Source of the DNA: Tagaea sp. CACIAM 22H2
Lineage (GTDB): Bacteria; Pseudomonadota; Alphaproteobacteria; CACIAM-22H2
Length of the DNA stretch: 64,000 nt
Assembly: GCA_014444615.1 (NCBI GenBank)
Contig: PVXE01000012.1
Location: 1 to 64,000, forward strand
Direction: 5' to 3'
The first letter of the stretch is position 1; each line of letters opens with the position of its first letter. Positions 9,459-19,550 of the stretch are shown one piece after another. Made by a program: the position numbers and the translations under genes. A model generated the notes under the pieces. It made no database searches, had not been told where the DNA came from, and saw nothing but the letters and a program-made list of their open reading frames with translations.

Positions 9459-10339
9459 CGCTTCCTTTTCAGCACCAGCGTGCGCCAGCCGGCCGTATCC
9501 GGCCCGGCCTTGGCACGGCCCACAAACGTGAGTCCGCGCGCGAGATAAGCGCGCAACACCCAGGTTTCCTGCTCGGCCAGCAAACCTGATAGCACGAGAT
9601 TGCCGCCCGGCTTCACGCTGCGCGACAAGGGCGTGGCGAGCTGCGTCAACGGCCGCGCCAGGATATTCGCGATCGACAGATCGAAGCGCCGGCGCGTGGG
9701 CGGCAATTTCGCGAAGCCGTTCGCCGCGATCACTTTCACGCGCCGCGCCACACCGTTGTCGCGCATGTTGAGCCGCGCGAGATCGGCCGAGGCGACGTCG
9801 ATATCGGAGGCGAGCACGCGCTTGGCGCCCGCGCGCGCAGCACCAATGGCGAGAATGCCGGAGCCTGTGCCAAGGTCCAGCACGTTGCGGATGCGGCGGC
9901 GCTTGGCGATCGCCTCGATCGCCGCAAGACAGCCCTTCGTCGTCGCGTGCTCGCCCGAGCCGAACGCGATCGACGCGTCCAGCGCCACGGCCCACGCGCC
10001 CGACGGCGGCTTGTCGGCGATATGGCTGCCATAGACGAAGAAGCGCCCGATCTTCAACGGCGGAAACGACGCGCGGTTTTCCGCAAGCCAATCGCGCTCC
10101 GGAAGCTCGTCGACTTCCAGCGTGGGCACCGGGCGGCGCAATTCCTTCGCCGCCGCGATGATCGGCGGCGCCAGGCGGCCCAAATCGGGCTTCGTCTCGA
10201 AATAGGCTTCGATGCGCCAGGGGCCTTGGGGGCTCGTCTCGAACGCCGTGACGGCGCCCGCTTCTTCCTCGAGCGTGCGCACATAGGCCTCTTGCGAGAC
10301 CGCGTCGCCGATCAGCACCAAACGCCAGAGAGTGGCCAT
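9455..10339 (-). CDS. prmA: Ribosomal protein L11 methyltransferase
   Basis: A 294-residue SAM-dependent methyltransferase that trimethylates ribosomal protein L11 in the cytoplasm. Visible are FGSGEHATTKGCLAAIEAI, the PrmA-specific segment before the SAM site, and LDLGTGSGILAIGAARAGAK (motif I) followed by ASDID. NILARPL corresponds to the NPPY-like catalytic region, here NILA as usual for PrmA. The frame is open further upstream, but the ATG at 10339 begins the recognisable protein. It starts 4 bases after the uvrD stop, so the two are probably one transcript. Confidence 0.9.
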   Translation of the reverse strand: MATLWRLVLIGDAVSQEAYVRTLEEEAGAVTAFETSPQGPWRIEAYFETKPDLGRLAPPIIAAAKELRRPVPTLEVDELPERDWLAENRASFPPLKIGRFFVYGSHIADKPPSGAWAVALDASIAFGSGEHATTKGCLAAIEAIAKRRRIRNVLDLGTGSGILAIGAARAGAKRVLASDIDVASADLARLNMRDNGVARRVKVIAANGFAKLPPTRRRFDLSIANILARPLTQLATPLSRSVKPGGNLVLSGLLAEQETWVLRAYLARGLTFVGRAKAGPDTAGWRTLVLKRKR

Positions 10340-10343
10340 CGCC

Positions 10344-12551
10344 TCACGCCTTCCGAACGAAACTGTCCATGACCTTTTTGGGCCCGGTATGCTCGAACTC
10401 GATTTCGAGCTTGCCCGCCTCGGCCGCGACCACGCGACCATAACCGAATTTCTCGTGGAACACGCGCATACCCGGCACGAAGTCGGGCGCGGCGCGTTCG
10501 CCCAAACGCGTTGCCTTGCCTTCGAGCAACGGCGCGCGCGTGCGGCCGAAGCTGCGCGGATTGCGGGCGAAGGGATCTTCCGCGAAATCGGGACCGGAGC
10601 CCCATAGCCCCGTCTCCGCCTTCACGTCGACATCCGATGCGGGCAGTTCCGCGACAAAGCGCGACGGGATCGAGGATTGCCACGTGTTGTAGATGCGCCG
10701 GTTGGCGGCGAAGGTGACGTAGGCGTGTTTGCGCGCGCGGGTGAGGCCCACATGCGCCAAGCGGCGCTCCTCTTCCAGGCCTTCCTCGCCCTTCTCGTCC
10801 AAAGCGCGCGGATGGGGGAACAAGCCTTCCTCCCAGCCCGGCAGGAACACGACGTCGAACTCCAGCCCCTTGGCGGCGTGCAGCGTCATCAAGCTCGCCA
10901 TTTCGTCGGAGGCTTTCTCGACGCTCTCCATCACCAGCGAGACGTGTTCGAGGAAAGCCGGCAGCGTGTCGAATTCCTCGATCGCGGCGACGAGCTCCTT
11001 CAAGTTTTCGAGGCGGCCGGGCGCTTCCGCGCTTTTGTCCATCTGCCACATCGCGGTGTAGCCGCTCTCGTCCAGAATGGTGCGGACGAGATCGGCATGC
11101 CCGATCGTCTCAAGGCCCGCGCGCCAGCGCGCGAAATCCTCGACCAGCCGCGTCAACGAACGGCGCGGCGCGGGCTTCAATTCATCGGTGCCGATGATTT
11201 CCTGCGACGCGGCATAGAGCGAAATGCGCCGCGCCGAAGCAAGGCCGCGCACGATGCGCAGCGCCGCATCGCCCAACCCGCGCTTGGGCGTATTGACGAT
11301 GCGCTCGAACGCCAGATCGTCGTCCTGCTGCACGGTCACGCGCAGATAGGCGATCGCATCGCGGATTTCCTGGCGTTCGTAGAAACGCGGGCCGCCCACG
11401 ACACGATACGGCAAACCCAGCGTGACGAAGCGTTCTTCGAATTCGCGCGTCTGGAAACCAGCGCGCACCAGCACGGCGATCTGCGATAGCGGCACCTTGG
11501 CGCGTTGATGGGCCTCGATCTCCTCGCCCACGAAACGCGCTTCTTCCTCGCCGTCCCAAACGGGCTTGACGACGACTTTCTCGCCGCCCTTGTCGGCGGT
11601 CCACAACGTCTTGCCCAAGCGCCCGCGATTATGCGCGATCAGCGACGACGCGGCCGACAGGATATGCTCGGTCGAGCGATAGTTCTGTTCGAGCCGCACG
11701 ACTTTGGCGCCGGGGAAATCCTGCTCGAAGCGCAGAATGTTCCCGACTTCCGCGCCGCGCCAGCCATAGATCGACTGATCGTCGTCGCCCACGCAGCAGA
11801 TATTGCGATGGCCTTGGGCCAGGATGCGCAGCCACAAATACTGCGCGACGTTCGTGTCTTGATACTCGTCGACGAGGATGTATTTGAACTTGCGGTGATA
11901 CTCGGCCAGCACCGACGCGTCGTTCTGGAAGATCGTCAGCGTGTGCAGCAGCAGATCGCCGAAATCGACGGCGTTGAGCGTTTTCAACCGCTCCTGATAC
12001 ATCGCGTAGATCTCAACCGCGCGCCCGTTGGCGACTTCCGACGCGGACTCGGCCGTCACGCGCTGGGGCGTTAGCCCGCGATCCTTCCAGCGCTCGATCA
12101 CGCCATGCACCACGCGCGCGGGCCAGCGCTTGTCGTCGATCCCTTCGGCCTGGAGCAATTGCTTGATCAGCCGGATCTGGTCGTCCTGGTCGAGGATCGT
12201 GAAATTGCTTTTAAGGCCGGCAAGCTCGGCATGGCGGCGCAGGATGCGCGCGGCGAGCGCGTGGAAGGTGCCGAGCCACATGCCCTCGGCCGTTTCGCCG
12301 ATGATCGAGGCGACGCGCTCGCGCATCTGGGCGGCGGCTTTGTTGGTGAAGGTCACGGCCAGAACCTGGCCGGGGAACGCCTTGCGCTGGACCAGAAGAT
12401 GGGCGATTCGCGTGGTCAGGACGCGGGTTTTCCCCGTGCCCGCCCCGGCCAGCACCAGCAGCGGGCCGTCCAGCGTGCGAACGGCGTCGAGCTGCGGCGG
12501 GTTCAATCCGCGCAGATAGGGCGGCAACGACTCGGAAACGACTTCGACCAT
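10344..12551 (-). CDS. uvrD: UvrD/PcrA-type ATP-dependent DNA helicase
   Basis: A 735-residue superfamily 1A 3'-5' helicase acting in nucleotide excision and mismatch repair. All motifs are present: Q-motif LRGLNPPQLDAV, Walker A AGAGTGKTRVLTTRI, motif II VDEYQDTN, motif III VGDDDQSIYGWRGA, motif IV LEQNYRST, motif V TLHAAKGLEFDVVFL and motif VI RLAHVGLTRAR. The C-terminus has the short PcrA/UvrD tail binding module (MRVFHEKFGYGRVV). The frame is open to 12740; ATG 12551 is chosen because GAGGG lies about seven bases upstream. ATG 12563 is the alternative. Confidence 0.92.
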   Translation of the reverse strand: MVEVVSESLPPYLRGLNPPQLDAVRTLDGPLLVLAGAGTGKTRVLTTRIAHLLVQRKAFPGQVLAVTFTNKAAAQMRERVASIIGETAEGMWLGTFHALAARILRRHAELAGLKSNFTILDQDDQIRLIKQLLQAEGIDDKRWPARVVHGVIERWKDRGLTPQRVTAESASEVANGRAVEIYAMYQERLKTLNAVDFGDLLLHTLTIFQNDASVLAEYHRKFKYILVDEYQDTNVAQYLWLRILAQGHRNICCVGDDDQSIYGWRGAEVGNILRFEQDFPGAKVVRLEQNYRSTEHILSAASSLIAHNRGRLGKTLWTADKGGEKVVVKPVWDGEEEARFVGEEIEAHQRAKVPLSQIAVLVRAGFQTREFEERFVTLGLPYRVVGGPRFYERQEIRDAIAYLRVTVQQDDDLAFERIVNTPKRGLGDAALRIVRGLASARRISLYAASQEIIGTDELKPAPRRSLTRLVEDFARWRAGLETIGHADLVRTILDESGYTAMWQMDKSAEAPGRLENLKELVAAIEEFDTLPAFLEHVSLVMESVEKASDEMASLMTLHAAKGLEFDVVFLPGWEEGLFPHPRALDEKGEEGLEEERRLAHVGLTRARKHAYVTFAANRRIYNTWQSSIPSRFVAELPASDVDVKAETGLWGSGPDFAEDPFARNPRSFGRTRAPLLEGKATRLGERAAPDFVPGMRVFHEKFGYGRVVAAEAGKLEIEFEHTGPKKVMDSFVRKA

Positions 12552-12564
12552 TTGCGCCCTCATA

Positions 12565-12628
12565 GCATACGAAACCGCACGGGGGGACTTGGCGGCGCGG
12601 CCGGAAAGGCCCATGCTCATTCGTATGC
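12565..12628. repeat. 9-bp perfect inverted repeat across the uvrD/protease-like divergent start
   Basis: GCATACGAA at 12565-12573 and TTCGTATGC at 12620-12628 form perfect arms separated by 46 bases. One arm is just before the uvrD start, the other just inside the divergent gene. It could be a two-site operator or chance. Confidence 0.35.
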
Positions 12629-13635
12629 CATTCCCCCCGGTCCGCGCGGCCGTCTTGGCCGCTCTCCTCGCCTTCGCCGCCCCGATTTCGGGCCATGCGC
12701 AATCGCTCGAAACGATCGTCGAGCCGGTGATGCGCTTCAAAGCCTATGTGCCCGCCGATGCACGCACCGCGACCGGTTTGGGGCGCGAGCGCGAAGGCTC
12801 GGCCATTCTGATCGATTCGAGCGGCTTGATGCTGACCGTCGGCTATTTGATGGTCGAGGCCGAGCGCGCCGACGTGGAATTGCCCGACGGGTCGGTCGCG
12901 GCGGCCGAGATCGTCGCCTATGACCACGACACCGGCTTGGGCCTGCTGCGCTCGCGCGTCGCCGCGCGCGCGGCCAAGCCCGTGGCATTGGCGCGCAACG
13001 CCGAGGACGTGAAAGCGGGCGACGCGGTTCTGGTGGTGCCCTTCGGCGGCGTGGACAACGCGGCCCCCGCGCGCGTCATCTCGCGCCGGCCCTTCGCGGG
13101 CAATTGGGAATATATGCTCGACAGCGCGATTTTCACCGTGCCGCCGCATCCGTTGTGGAGCGGGGCGGCGTTGCTCGACGCGCGCGGGCGGTTGATCGGC
13201 GTGGGCTCGCTGATCGTCAACGACGCGAGCGGGGCGCGCGGCAGCGGCGAAGGCCCGCGCGTGCCCGGCAACGTGTTCGTGCCGATCGACGTGCTCGAAC
13301 CCATTTTCGCCGACATGATCGCCGAAGGCCGTGCGATGTCGCCGCGCCGCCCCTGGACCGGCATGACGCTCGAGGAAACGCCGCAAGGCTTGATCGTCGC
13401 GCGCGTCACACCCGGCGGCCCGGCGGAGCGCGCGGGTATGTCGCGCGGCGACACGATTGCGGGCATCAAAGGCAAGGCGACGCCCACGCTTGTCGAATTC
13501 TATCGCGGGCTATGGGCGCAAGGCCCGGCGGGCACGCAGGTCGAGTTCGACGTGCAGCGCGAAGGCCGCATCCAGCGCCAGACTCTGCGCTCGGTCGACC
13601 GGCTCGATCAGCTCAATCTGAAACGCGCACCCTAA
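12613..13635 (+). CDS. Periplasmic trypsin-like/PDZ protein lacking the catalytic triad (DegP-like pseudoprotease)
   Basis: A 340-residue protein with a signal peptide (residues 1 to about 28, ending GHAQ), a trypsin-like domain (about 40-215) and a C-terminal PDZ domain (about 240-330; GLIVARVTPGGPAERAGMSR, GDTIAGIKG). Aligned by eye with DegP, the TNNHVV histidine is replaced (TVGYLM), the Asp of SDIAL is Gly (TGLGLL), and only the Ser survives, in LWSGAAL instead of NSGGA. Protease activity is therefore unlikely; a binding or sensor role is inferred. An alternative ATG lies at 12625. It overlaps the thioesterase stop convergently. Confidence 0.75.
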   Translation: MLIRMPFPPVRAAVLAALLAFAAPISGHAQSLETIVEPVMRFKAYVPADARTATGLGREREGSAILIDSSGLMLTVGYLMVEAERADVELPDGSVAAAEIVAYDHDTGLGLLRSRVAARAAKPVALARNAEDVKAGDAVLVVPFGGVDNAAPARVISRRPFAGNWEYMLDSAIFTVPPHPLWSGAALLDARGRLIGVGSLIVNDASGARGSGEGPRVPGNVFVPIDVLEPIFADMIAEGRAMSPRRPWTGMTLEETPQGLIVARVTPGGPAERAGMSRGDTIAGIKGKATPTLVEFYRGLWAQGPAGTQVEFDVQREGRIQRQTLRSVDRLDQLNLKRAP

Positions 13636-14111
13636 CGCTTAATCGCAACGGCGCGGCCCACCCCGTCGGGCAAAGGCAGCGTCGCATGCGCCGCGACCGC
13701 GTCGAGCGCGCGTTGCAAATCCGCCGGCGCGAGCGAACCCGCCTTGCGCGTTGTCATATCGACCGTGAGCGACAGCACCTCGAATGTCGCGGCGACGGCG
13801 CCGGTCTCGGCATTGCGCATGATATGGAAATGATGGAGGCGCTTGGCGTCCGCACCCAGCATCCGCGATTCGACTGTCACCAGCGTGCCGAGCTTCACTT
13901 CGCCCAGGTAGCGGATATGCGCCTCGACCGCGAAATGCGAGCGCCCGGCGGCTTCGCGCCAATCGCGGCCATAGCCCAACGCTTCGAACAATACGTCGAC
14001 CGCGTTGTCGAACACGACGACGTAATAGGCGACGTTCATATGGCCGTTGAAGTCGATCCATTCCGGGCGTACGCGTTCCGAATGTCGGTCGAACGGGGTC
14101 GGGAAATTCAA
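13632..14111 (-). CDS. Hotdog-fold acyl-CoA thioesterase
   Basis: A 159-residue 4-hydroxybenzoyl-CoA-thioesterase-type hotdog protein. WIDFNGHMNVAYYVVVFDNA near residues 18-37 is the signature helix region (substrate-binding Asp, Asn and His), and HFAVEAHIRYLGEVKLG is the following strand. Relatives include the thioesterases linked to carnitine/betaine catabolism (CdhC type), which is interesting given the Rieske-dehydrogenase pair 9 kb away, but adjacency does not support a pathway. It is divergent from the transporter with about 32 bases between starts. Confidence 0.8.
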   Translation of the reverse strand: MNFPTPFDRHSERVRPEWIDFNGHMNVAYYVVVFDNAVDVLFEALGYGRDWREAAGRSHFAVEAHIRYLGEVKLGTLVTVESRMLGADAKRLHHFHIMRNAETGAVAATFEVLSLTVDMTTRKAGSLAPADLQRALDAVAAHATLPLPDGVGRAVAIKR

Positions 14112-14143
14112 CGCTTTGCCTCCTCGCGGCCGGACCTGTAGCT

Positions 14144-15106
14144 TTGGCGGCCCCGGCGGTTCCGGGCAAGGAAAACATCATTCTGGGCTTTCTCGATTTT
14201 CTCGCACGTCACGCGCGCTGGGCGATGCCTTCGGGCCTCGCGATCGGCATTTTGCTGCCCGATCTTGCCGCCGCGCTGAAGCCGATCCTGTCGCCCTCGG
14301 TCGTGCTGATCCTGCTCGCCTCGATGCTGCGCGTGTCGCCATCGTCGATCGGTGCGGCGTTCGGGCGTTTGCCGATGCTGGGTTTCGCCTGGATTTGGGC
14401 GCTGCTGGCCGTGCCTTTCATCACCTTGGCGATCGGCGCAGCGCTGGGCCTGCCGCGCGATCTGCACGATGCGCTGACGGTCAGCTCCGCCGCCCCGCCC
14501 TTACTGTTCGGGGCCATGTTCGCGGCCGTGGTCGGGCTGGACGCCGGCTTGGCGCTGGTCACCGTGCTGGGCGGCACGATGATCGCGGCGCTGACAATTC
14601 CGCTCGTCGCGGCATTGGCGGGTTTGAATCTCGGGGACGTCACGACCGGCGAATTCCTGCTGCGCTCGGTCGGTATCATCGCGGGCACGGCGATGGCCGC
14701 CTATCTCGTGCGGCGCGTGCTGGGCGAAGCGCGGCTGCAAGCCAACGCCAAGATCCTGGAAGGGATCGGCGTGCTGCTGATGATCGTGTTCGCCGTCGCG
14801 GTGATGGACGGCATCGCCGCCATCGCGTTCGCCGAGCCATGGCGCCTCGCCGCTTACGTGCTCGCGGCTTTCGCGCTGAATTTGGGATTGCAGATCGGCT
14901 CGGCGCTGATCTTCTGGCACAAAGGCATTCGCACCGCCGGAACGATGGCGGTGGCGACGGGCTTCCGCAACAACGCGCTGCTGATCGCCATTTTGCCGCC
15001 ACCCACGCCGCCCGAAATCCTGCTGTTCATCGCGGCGGCGCAGTTCCCGATCTATATCGTGCCGAGCCTCGCCTGGAAGCTTTACACCCGCGCGGCGAAG
15101 GGTTGA
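14144..15106 (+). CDS. Bile acid:sodium symporter (SBF)-family transporter
   Basis: About 320 residues with nine to ten hydrophobic segments and SBF-like features: ARHARWAMPSGLAIGILLPDL (first segment), TVSSAAPPLLFGAMFAAVVGLD, and GFRNNALLIAIL near the end. Such inner-membrane carriers move organic anions with sodium; the substrate is unknown. The start is uncertain: the first possible codon is TTG at 14144 without a good ribosome site, while AAGGA at about 14167 would serve a rare ATT/CTG start near 14178; the next ATG is 14225, inside the first membrane segment. Confidence 0.75.
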   Translation: MAAPAVPGKENIILGFLDFLARHARWAMPSGLAIGILLPDLAAALKPILSPSVVLILLASMLRVSPSSIGAAFGRLPMLGFAWIWALLAVPFITLAIGAALGLPRDLHDALTVSSAAPPLLFGAMFAAVVGLDAGLALVTVLGGTMIAALTIPLVAALAGLNLGDVTTGEFLLRSVGIIAGTAMAAYLVRRVLGEARLQANAKILEGIGVLLMIVFAVAVMDGIAAIAFAEPWRLAAYVLAAFALNLGLQIGSALIFWHKGIRTAGTMAVATGFRNNALLIAILPPPTPPEILLFIAAAQFPIYIVPSLAWKLYTRAAKG

Positions 15107-15192
15107 CGGCGTCGCCCCCAACTGATATAAATAATTTTAGCTAAAGGCTCGTGAAATGGGCCTAACCGTCTGAACTTTCGCGGAGAACCGCC

Positions 15193-15846
15193 ATGTTCGA
15201 CACGCTTTCGAGCCTCAATGCCGCCTTGCGCGCCTCGCCCTATTTCGGCGCGAACGGCAACGCCACCGCCTTGACCGGCCAAGCCGCGGATTTCGCGCGG
15301 GGCATGGCCGATGCCAAAGCCAAGGGCGATGCGCTGGCCGGCCGTTTGCGCGCCGATTTCGAGGACGCCAAGGCCTTCGGAAACGAACTTTTCCGCGCCG
15401 CGCGCCAAGCCGCCGCCACCGCGATCGACACGCTGCAAGGCATGGGCGCTTCGGCGGACACGCTGAACCGCCTGATGGACGATCTGCAAAAGCGCCTGGC
15501 GGCCGACGCGAGCGCGCAAGCTTTCGACGCGCCGCGCGTGCCGATGGGTTTCGCGGCGGGCGAACGCGTCAGCTTCTCGCTGGAGATCGAAAGCCTGTCG
15601 CTTTCCGCCTCGGCCGACGGGAAGAGCTTCTCGCTCAACTACACGCGCGTGTCGCTGTCGGTCGTATCGGAACGCTATATCGCGGGCCAGGGCGCATCGG
15701 CCGATCAGCTCGCGAATTTCTTCGACGCCGGCAAGGCGCTCGCCTTGCCCAAGCCCGACGAGAACGATCCGCTGCGCATGGTGCTGAACCTGTTCGCGCC
15801 GCTCGACAAGAACGCCGCGAAGGATCCGTTCAAGCTGTTCGCGTAA
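15193..15846 (+). CDS. Hypothetical protein
   Basis: A 217-residue protein that I do not recognise. The N-terminal 110 residues are Ala-rich and helical with repeated Leu/Arg, likely coiled coil; residues 118-165 contain a beta-rich Ser segment (SFSLEIESLSLSASADGKSF); the C-terminus ends AKDPFKLFA. There is no signal peptide. GGAGA sits six bases before the ATG. Its TAA abuts the stop of metH2 on the other strand with no spacing. Confidence 0.7.
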   Translation: MFDTLSSLNAALRASPYFGANGNATALTGQAADFARGMADAKAKGDALAGRLRADFEDAKAFGNELFRAARQAAATAIDTLQGMGASADTLNRLMDDLQKRLAADASAQAFDAPRVPMGFAAGERVSFSLEIESLSLSASADGKSFSLNYTRVSLSVVSERYIAGQGASADQLANFFDAGKALALPKPDENDPLRMVLNLFAPLDKNAAKDPFKLFA

Positions 15847-18486
15847 TCAGCTCTCGTAGCCGAGATTGGGGCGCAGCCATTTCTCGGCTTGCGCCACGTC
15901 GACGCCGCGGCGATGCGCGAATTCGGCGACCTGATCCTTGCCGATCCGTGCCACGCCGAAATACGACGCCTGCGGATGCGCGAAGTAATAGCCGGAGACC
16001 GAGGCCGTCGGCAGCATCGCGAAACTCTCCGTCAGCTTCATGCGCGCCTTGTGTTGCGCATCGAGCAGGCGGAACAGCTCCGGCTTCTGGCTGTGATCGG
16101 GGCATGCGGGATAGCCCGGCGCCGGGCGGATGCCGCGATATTTCTCCGCGACGATTTCCTCGTTCGTGAGCTTTTCGTCGGCGGCGTAGCCCCAGAATTC
16201 CTTGCGCACGCGCTCGTGCATCCGCTCGGCGAAGGCTTCGGCCAAACGGTCGGCCAGCGCCTTCAGCAGAATATCCGAGTAATCGTCATGCGCCGCCTTG
16301 AAGCGCGCGAGATGCGCTTCGATGTCGTGGCCCGCCGTCACAGCGAAGCCGCCGATATAATCGGCATCGGGCGACACGAAATCCGCGAGGCACATATTCG
16401 GCCGGTCGGCGCGCTTGCCGATCTGCTGGCGCAGGAAATAGAGCCGCGAGACTTCATCGACGCGATCCTCGTCGGCATAGATCGCCACGTCGTCGCCGAT
16501 GCGCTTGCACGGCCAGAAGCCAACCACGCCCTTCGCGACCAGCCACTTTTCTTTGACGATACGGTCGAGCATGCGCTTGGCGTCGTCGAACAGATTGCGC
16601 GCGCTGGCGCCCACCGTCGCGTCGTCGAGAATGGCGGGATAAGTGCCCGCGAGTTCCCAGGCGCGGAAGAACGGCGTCCAGTCGATGCGCTCGACCAGTT
16701 CGGCCAGCGGATAATCCTCGAACGCGCGCGTGCCCAGGAATTTGGGCTTGGGCATGTCGTATTTCGCCCAATCGATCTTCAAGCCGTTGGCGCGCGCTTC
16801 CGCCAGCGGCACCAGATTGTCCTTGGCCCCGCCCGCCCGCTCGACGCGGATACGCTCGTATTCCGCGCGCACATCGGCGTTGAAGCCGTCGGCTTGCGTA
16901 TCCGACAACAGCGCCGAACACACGCCCACGGCGCGCGACGCGTCCAGCACATGCACGGTCGGCCCGTCATAGCGGGGGGCAATACGCAGCGCCGTATGCG
17001 TCTTCGACGTGGTCGCCCCGCCAATCAATAGCGGGATCTTCAAGCCCGTGCGCTTCATCTCCTCGGCGACCGTCACCATCTCGTCGAGCGACGGCGTAAT
17101 CAGGCCGGAGAGGCCGATGATATCGGCCTTGTTCTCGTTCGCGGCTTTCAGGATGTCCTGCACGGGCACCATGACGCCCAGATCGACGACTTCGTAGTTG
17201 TTGCACTGGAGCACAACGCCGACGATGTTCTTGCCGATGTCGTGAACGTCGCCCTTGACCGTCGCCATGACGATCTTGCCCTTGGAGCGCGATTCGGCCG
17301 TCTTTTCCGCCTCGATATAGGGGATGAGATGCGCGACCGCCTTTTTCATCACCCGTGCGGATTTGACGACTTGCGGCAGGAACATCTTGCCAGCCCCGAA
17401 CAGATCGCCGACGACGTTCATGCCGTCCATCAGCGGGCCTTCGATCACTTCGATCGGCTTGGCCGCTTGCAGGCGCGCTTCTTCCGTATCCTCGACCACG
17501 TATTGGTCGATGCCCTTCACCAGCGCATGTTCGATTCGCTTGATCACGGGCCAGGTGCGCCATTCAAGCTCGGCCGCATCCGGCACGTCGCCGGTCTTTT
17601 TGTATTTGGGCGCCAGCGCCAGCAGGCGTTCGGTCGAATCCTTGCGGCGGTTGAGGATCACGTCCTCGCACGCATCGCGCAGCTCCGCCGGGATCGCGTC
17701 GTAAACGTCGAGCTGGCCGGCGTTGACGATGCCCATATCCATCCCCGCCTTGATGGCGTGATAGAGGAACACCGAATGCATCGCGCGGCGCACGGGCTCG
17801 TTGCCGCGGAAGCTGAACGACAGATTCGACACGCCGCCCGAGATATGGACATGCGGGCAGCGGCGCTTGATTTCCTTCGTCGCTTCGATGAAGTCGACGC
17901 CGTAATTGTCGTGTTCCTCGATGCCGGTCGCGACTGCGAAGATGTTCGGATCGAAGATGATATCTTCGGCCGGGAAGCCGACCTTCTCGGTCAGCAGCTT
18001 GTAGGCGCGCTCGCAGATTTCGACTTTGCGCTTCTGCGTATCCGCCTGGCCTTTTTCGTCGAACGCCATGACGACGACGGCGGCCCCGTAGCGGCGCACG
18101 AGCTTGGCGTGATGGAAGAAGGCTTCCTCGCCTTCCTTCAGCGAGATCGAATTGACGATCGGCTTGCCGGCGACGCATTTCAGCCCCGCCTCGATGACCG
18201 ACCACTTGGAGGAGTCGATCATCACCGGCACGCGGCTGATATCGGGCTCCGCCGCGATCAGTTTCAGGAAGGTCGTCATCGCCTTTTCGGCGTCGAGCAA
18301 GCCTTCGTCCATGTTGACGTCGATGATTTGCGCGCCCGCTTCGACCTGCTGGCGCGCAACATCGACCGCCTTGGCGTAGTCGCCCGCCAGGATCAGCTTC
18401 TTGAACGCCGCCGAGCCGGTGACGTTGGTGCGTTCGCCGACATTGACGAAGGTCGCGACTTGCTGGGGGTTCGATGCGTCGGTCAT
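15847..18486 (-). CDS. metH: Methionine synthase, folate-, cobalamin- and AdoMet-binding part
   Basis: An 879-residue protein equal to the MetH region after the homocysteine domain. In order: pterin-binding domain (about 10-280; [25 protein letters not shown]), cobalamin cap and B12 domain (about 330-560; [15 protein letters not shown] with the DxHxxG lower ligand), and the AdoMet reactivation domain (about 600-879; [12 protein letters not shown]). It transfers methyl from 5-methyl-THF via cobalamin to homocysteine, which must be bound by the separate upstream protein. Its ATG comes one base after the TGA of that gene, so translation is almost certainly coupled. Confidence 0.95.
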   Translation of the reverse strand: MTDASNPQQVATFVNVGERTNVTGSAAFKKLILAGDYAKAVDVARQQVEAGAQIIDVNMDEGLLDAEKAMTTFLKLIAAEPDISRVPVMIDSSKWSVIEAGLKCVAGKPIVNSISLKEGEEAFFHHAKLVRRYGAAVVVMAFDEKGQADTQKRKVEICERAYKLLTEKVGFPAEDIIFDPNIFAVATGIEEHDNYGVDFIEATKEIKRRCPHVHISGGVSNLSFSFRGNEPVRRAMHSVFLYHAIKAGMDMGIVNAGQLDVYDAIPAELRDACEDVILNRRKDSTERLLALAPKYKKTGDVPDAAELEWRTWPVIKRIEHALVKGIDQYVVEDTEEARLQAAKPIEVIEGPLMDGMNVVGDLFGAGKMFLPQVVKSARVMKKAVAHLIPYIEAEKTAESRSKGKIVMATVKGDVHDIGKNIVGVVLQCNNYEVVDLGVMVPVQDILKAANENKADIIGLSGLITPSLDEMVTVAEEMKRTGLKIPLLIGGATTSKTHTALRIAPRYDGPTVHVLDASRAVGVCSALLSDTQADGFNADVRAEYERIRVERAGGAKDNLVPLAEARANGLKIDWAKYDMPKPKFLGTRAFEDYPLAELVERIDWTPFFRAWELAGTYPAILDDATVGASARNLFDDAKRMLDRIVKEKWLVAKGVVGFWPCKRIGDDVAIYADEDRVDEVSRLYFLRQQIGKRADRPNMCLADFVSPDADYIGGFAVTAGHDIEAHLARFKAAHDDYSDILLKALADRLAEAFAERMHERVRKEFWGYAADEKLTNEEIVAEKYRGIRPAPGYPACPDHSQKPELFRLLDAQHKARMKLTESFAMLPTASVSGYYFAHPQASYFGVARIGKDQVAEFAHRRGVDVAQAEKWLRPNLGYES

Positions 18487-18487
18487 G

Positions 18488-19540
18488 TCAGAAATTCGCC
18501 GCTTCCATGCCGGCGAGCCGCAAACGCGCGCCGAGTTTCGGGATCTGGCGCGGGTTCACGCCCGCGACCGATTGCGCGATCGCCGCGATATGCGCGGGCG
18601 TCGTGCCGCAGCAGCCGCCGACGACGTTGATCCAGCCATTGCGCGCCCAAACGCCGACGAGGCGCCCGGTCATTTCCGGCGGCTCGTCGTAAGCGCCCAT
18701 GTCGTTGGGCAGGCCGGCATTGGGATAGACGCAAATCAGCGTATCGGCGCGCGATTGAATGTCGCCGACATAGGGGTGAAGCTCGGTCGCCCCGAACGAG
18801 CAATTCATACCCATCGTCAGCGGCCGCGCATGGCGCACCGAATTCCAGAACGCTTCGACCGTCTGGCCGGAGAGATTGCGCCCCGCCATGTCGGTGAGGG
18901 TGAAGGAGCACATCACCGGGATTTCCTCGCCGCGCGCTTCGCCCGCTTCCGCGCAAGCGACCAGCGCCGCTTTGGCGTTCAGCGAGTCGAACACGGTTTC
19001 GACCGCGATGAAATCGGCGCCGCCGTCGAGCAAACCGTCGATCTGCTCGCGATACGTATCGCGCATCTCTTCGAACGACACGGCGCGATAGCCCGGATTA
19101 TTGACGTCCGGGCTGATCGACAACGTCTTGTTCGTGGGCCCGAGCGCGCCGACGACGAACAACGGCTTGGCCGGGTTCTTGGCCATCGCCGCGTCGACCA
19201 CGCCGCGGATCACGCGCGCGGCAGCGGTGGCGATTTCCTTCGCCATCGTCTGGATGCCGTAATCGGCCTGGCTGATGCGGTTGGCGTTGAACGAATTCGT
19301 CGCCAGCAGATCCGCTCCCGCATCGACATAGGCTTGGCAGATTTCGCTGACCACGTCGGGGCGCGTCAGGTTCAGAAGGTCGTTATTGCCCTTCTGATCC
19401 ATGTTGAAGCTGCGGCCCGCGCGGAATCCGTCCTCGTCGAGCTTGTAGGACTGGATCATCGAGCCGTAGGGGCCGTCCTTGACCAGAATGCGTTCCGACG
19501 CGAGCTTGCGGAAGAGCGCGGCTTTTTCGCTGCGGGTCAT
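18488..19540 (-). CDS. metH: Methionine synthase, homocysteine-binding part
   Basis: A 350-residue homocysteine S-methyltransferase domain. Zinc ligands are visible as Cys in [11 protein letters not shown] and the Cys pair in [11 protein letters not shown]. It covers exactly the first domain of the usual single-chain MetH, so with the downstream gene it makes a split B12-dependent methionine synthase, an arrangement known from several alphaproteobacteria. It begins 10 bases after metF and ends one base before metH2, clearly within one operon. Confidence 0.93.
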   Translation of the reverse strand: MTRSEKAALFRKLASERILVKDGPYGSMIQSYKLDEDGFRAGRSFNMDQKGNNDLLNLTRPDVVSEICQAYVDAGADLLATNSFNANRISQADYGIQTMAKEIATAAARVIRGVVDAAMAKNPAKPLFVVGALGPTNKTLSISPDVNNPGYRAVSFEEMRDTYREQIDGLLDGGADFIAVETVFDSLNAKAALVACAEAGEARGEEIPVMCSFTLTDMAGRNLSGQTVEAFWNSVRHARPLTMGMNCSFGATELHPYVGDIQSRADTLICVYPNAGLPNDMGAYDEPPEMTGRLVGVWARNGWINVVGGCCGTTPAHIAAIAQSVAGVNPRQIPKLGARLRLAGMEAANF

Positions 19541-19550
19541 GGATGATTCC

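Noticed and set aside
17242..18630. A 462-codon plus-strand open frame opposite metH
   Set aside because: Low-complexity Arg/Asp/His composition typical of antisense frames in GC-rich DNA.
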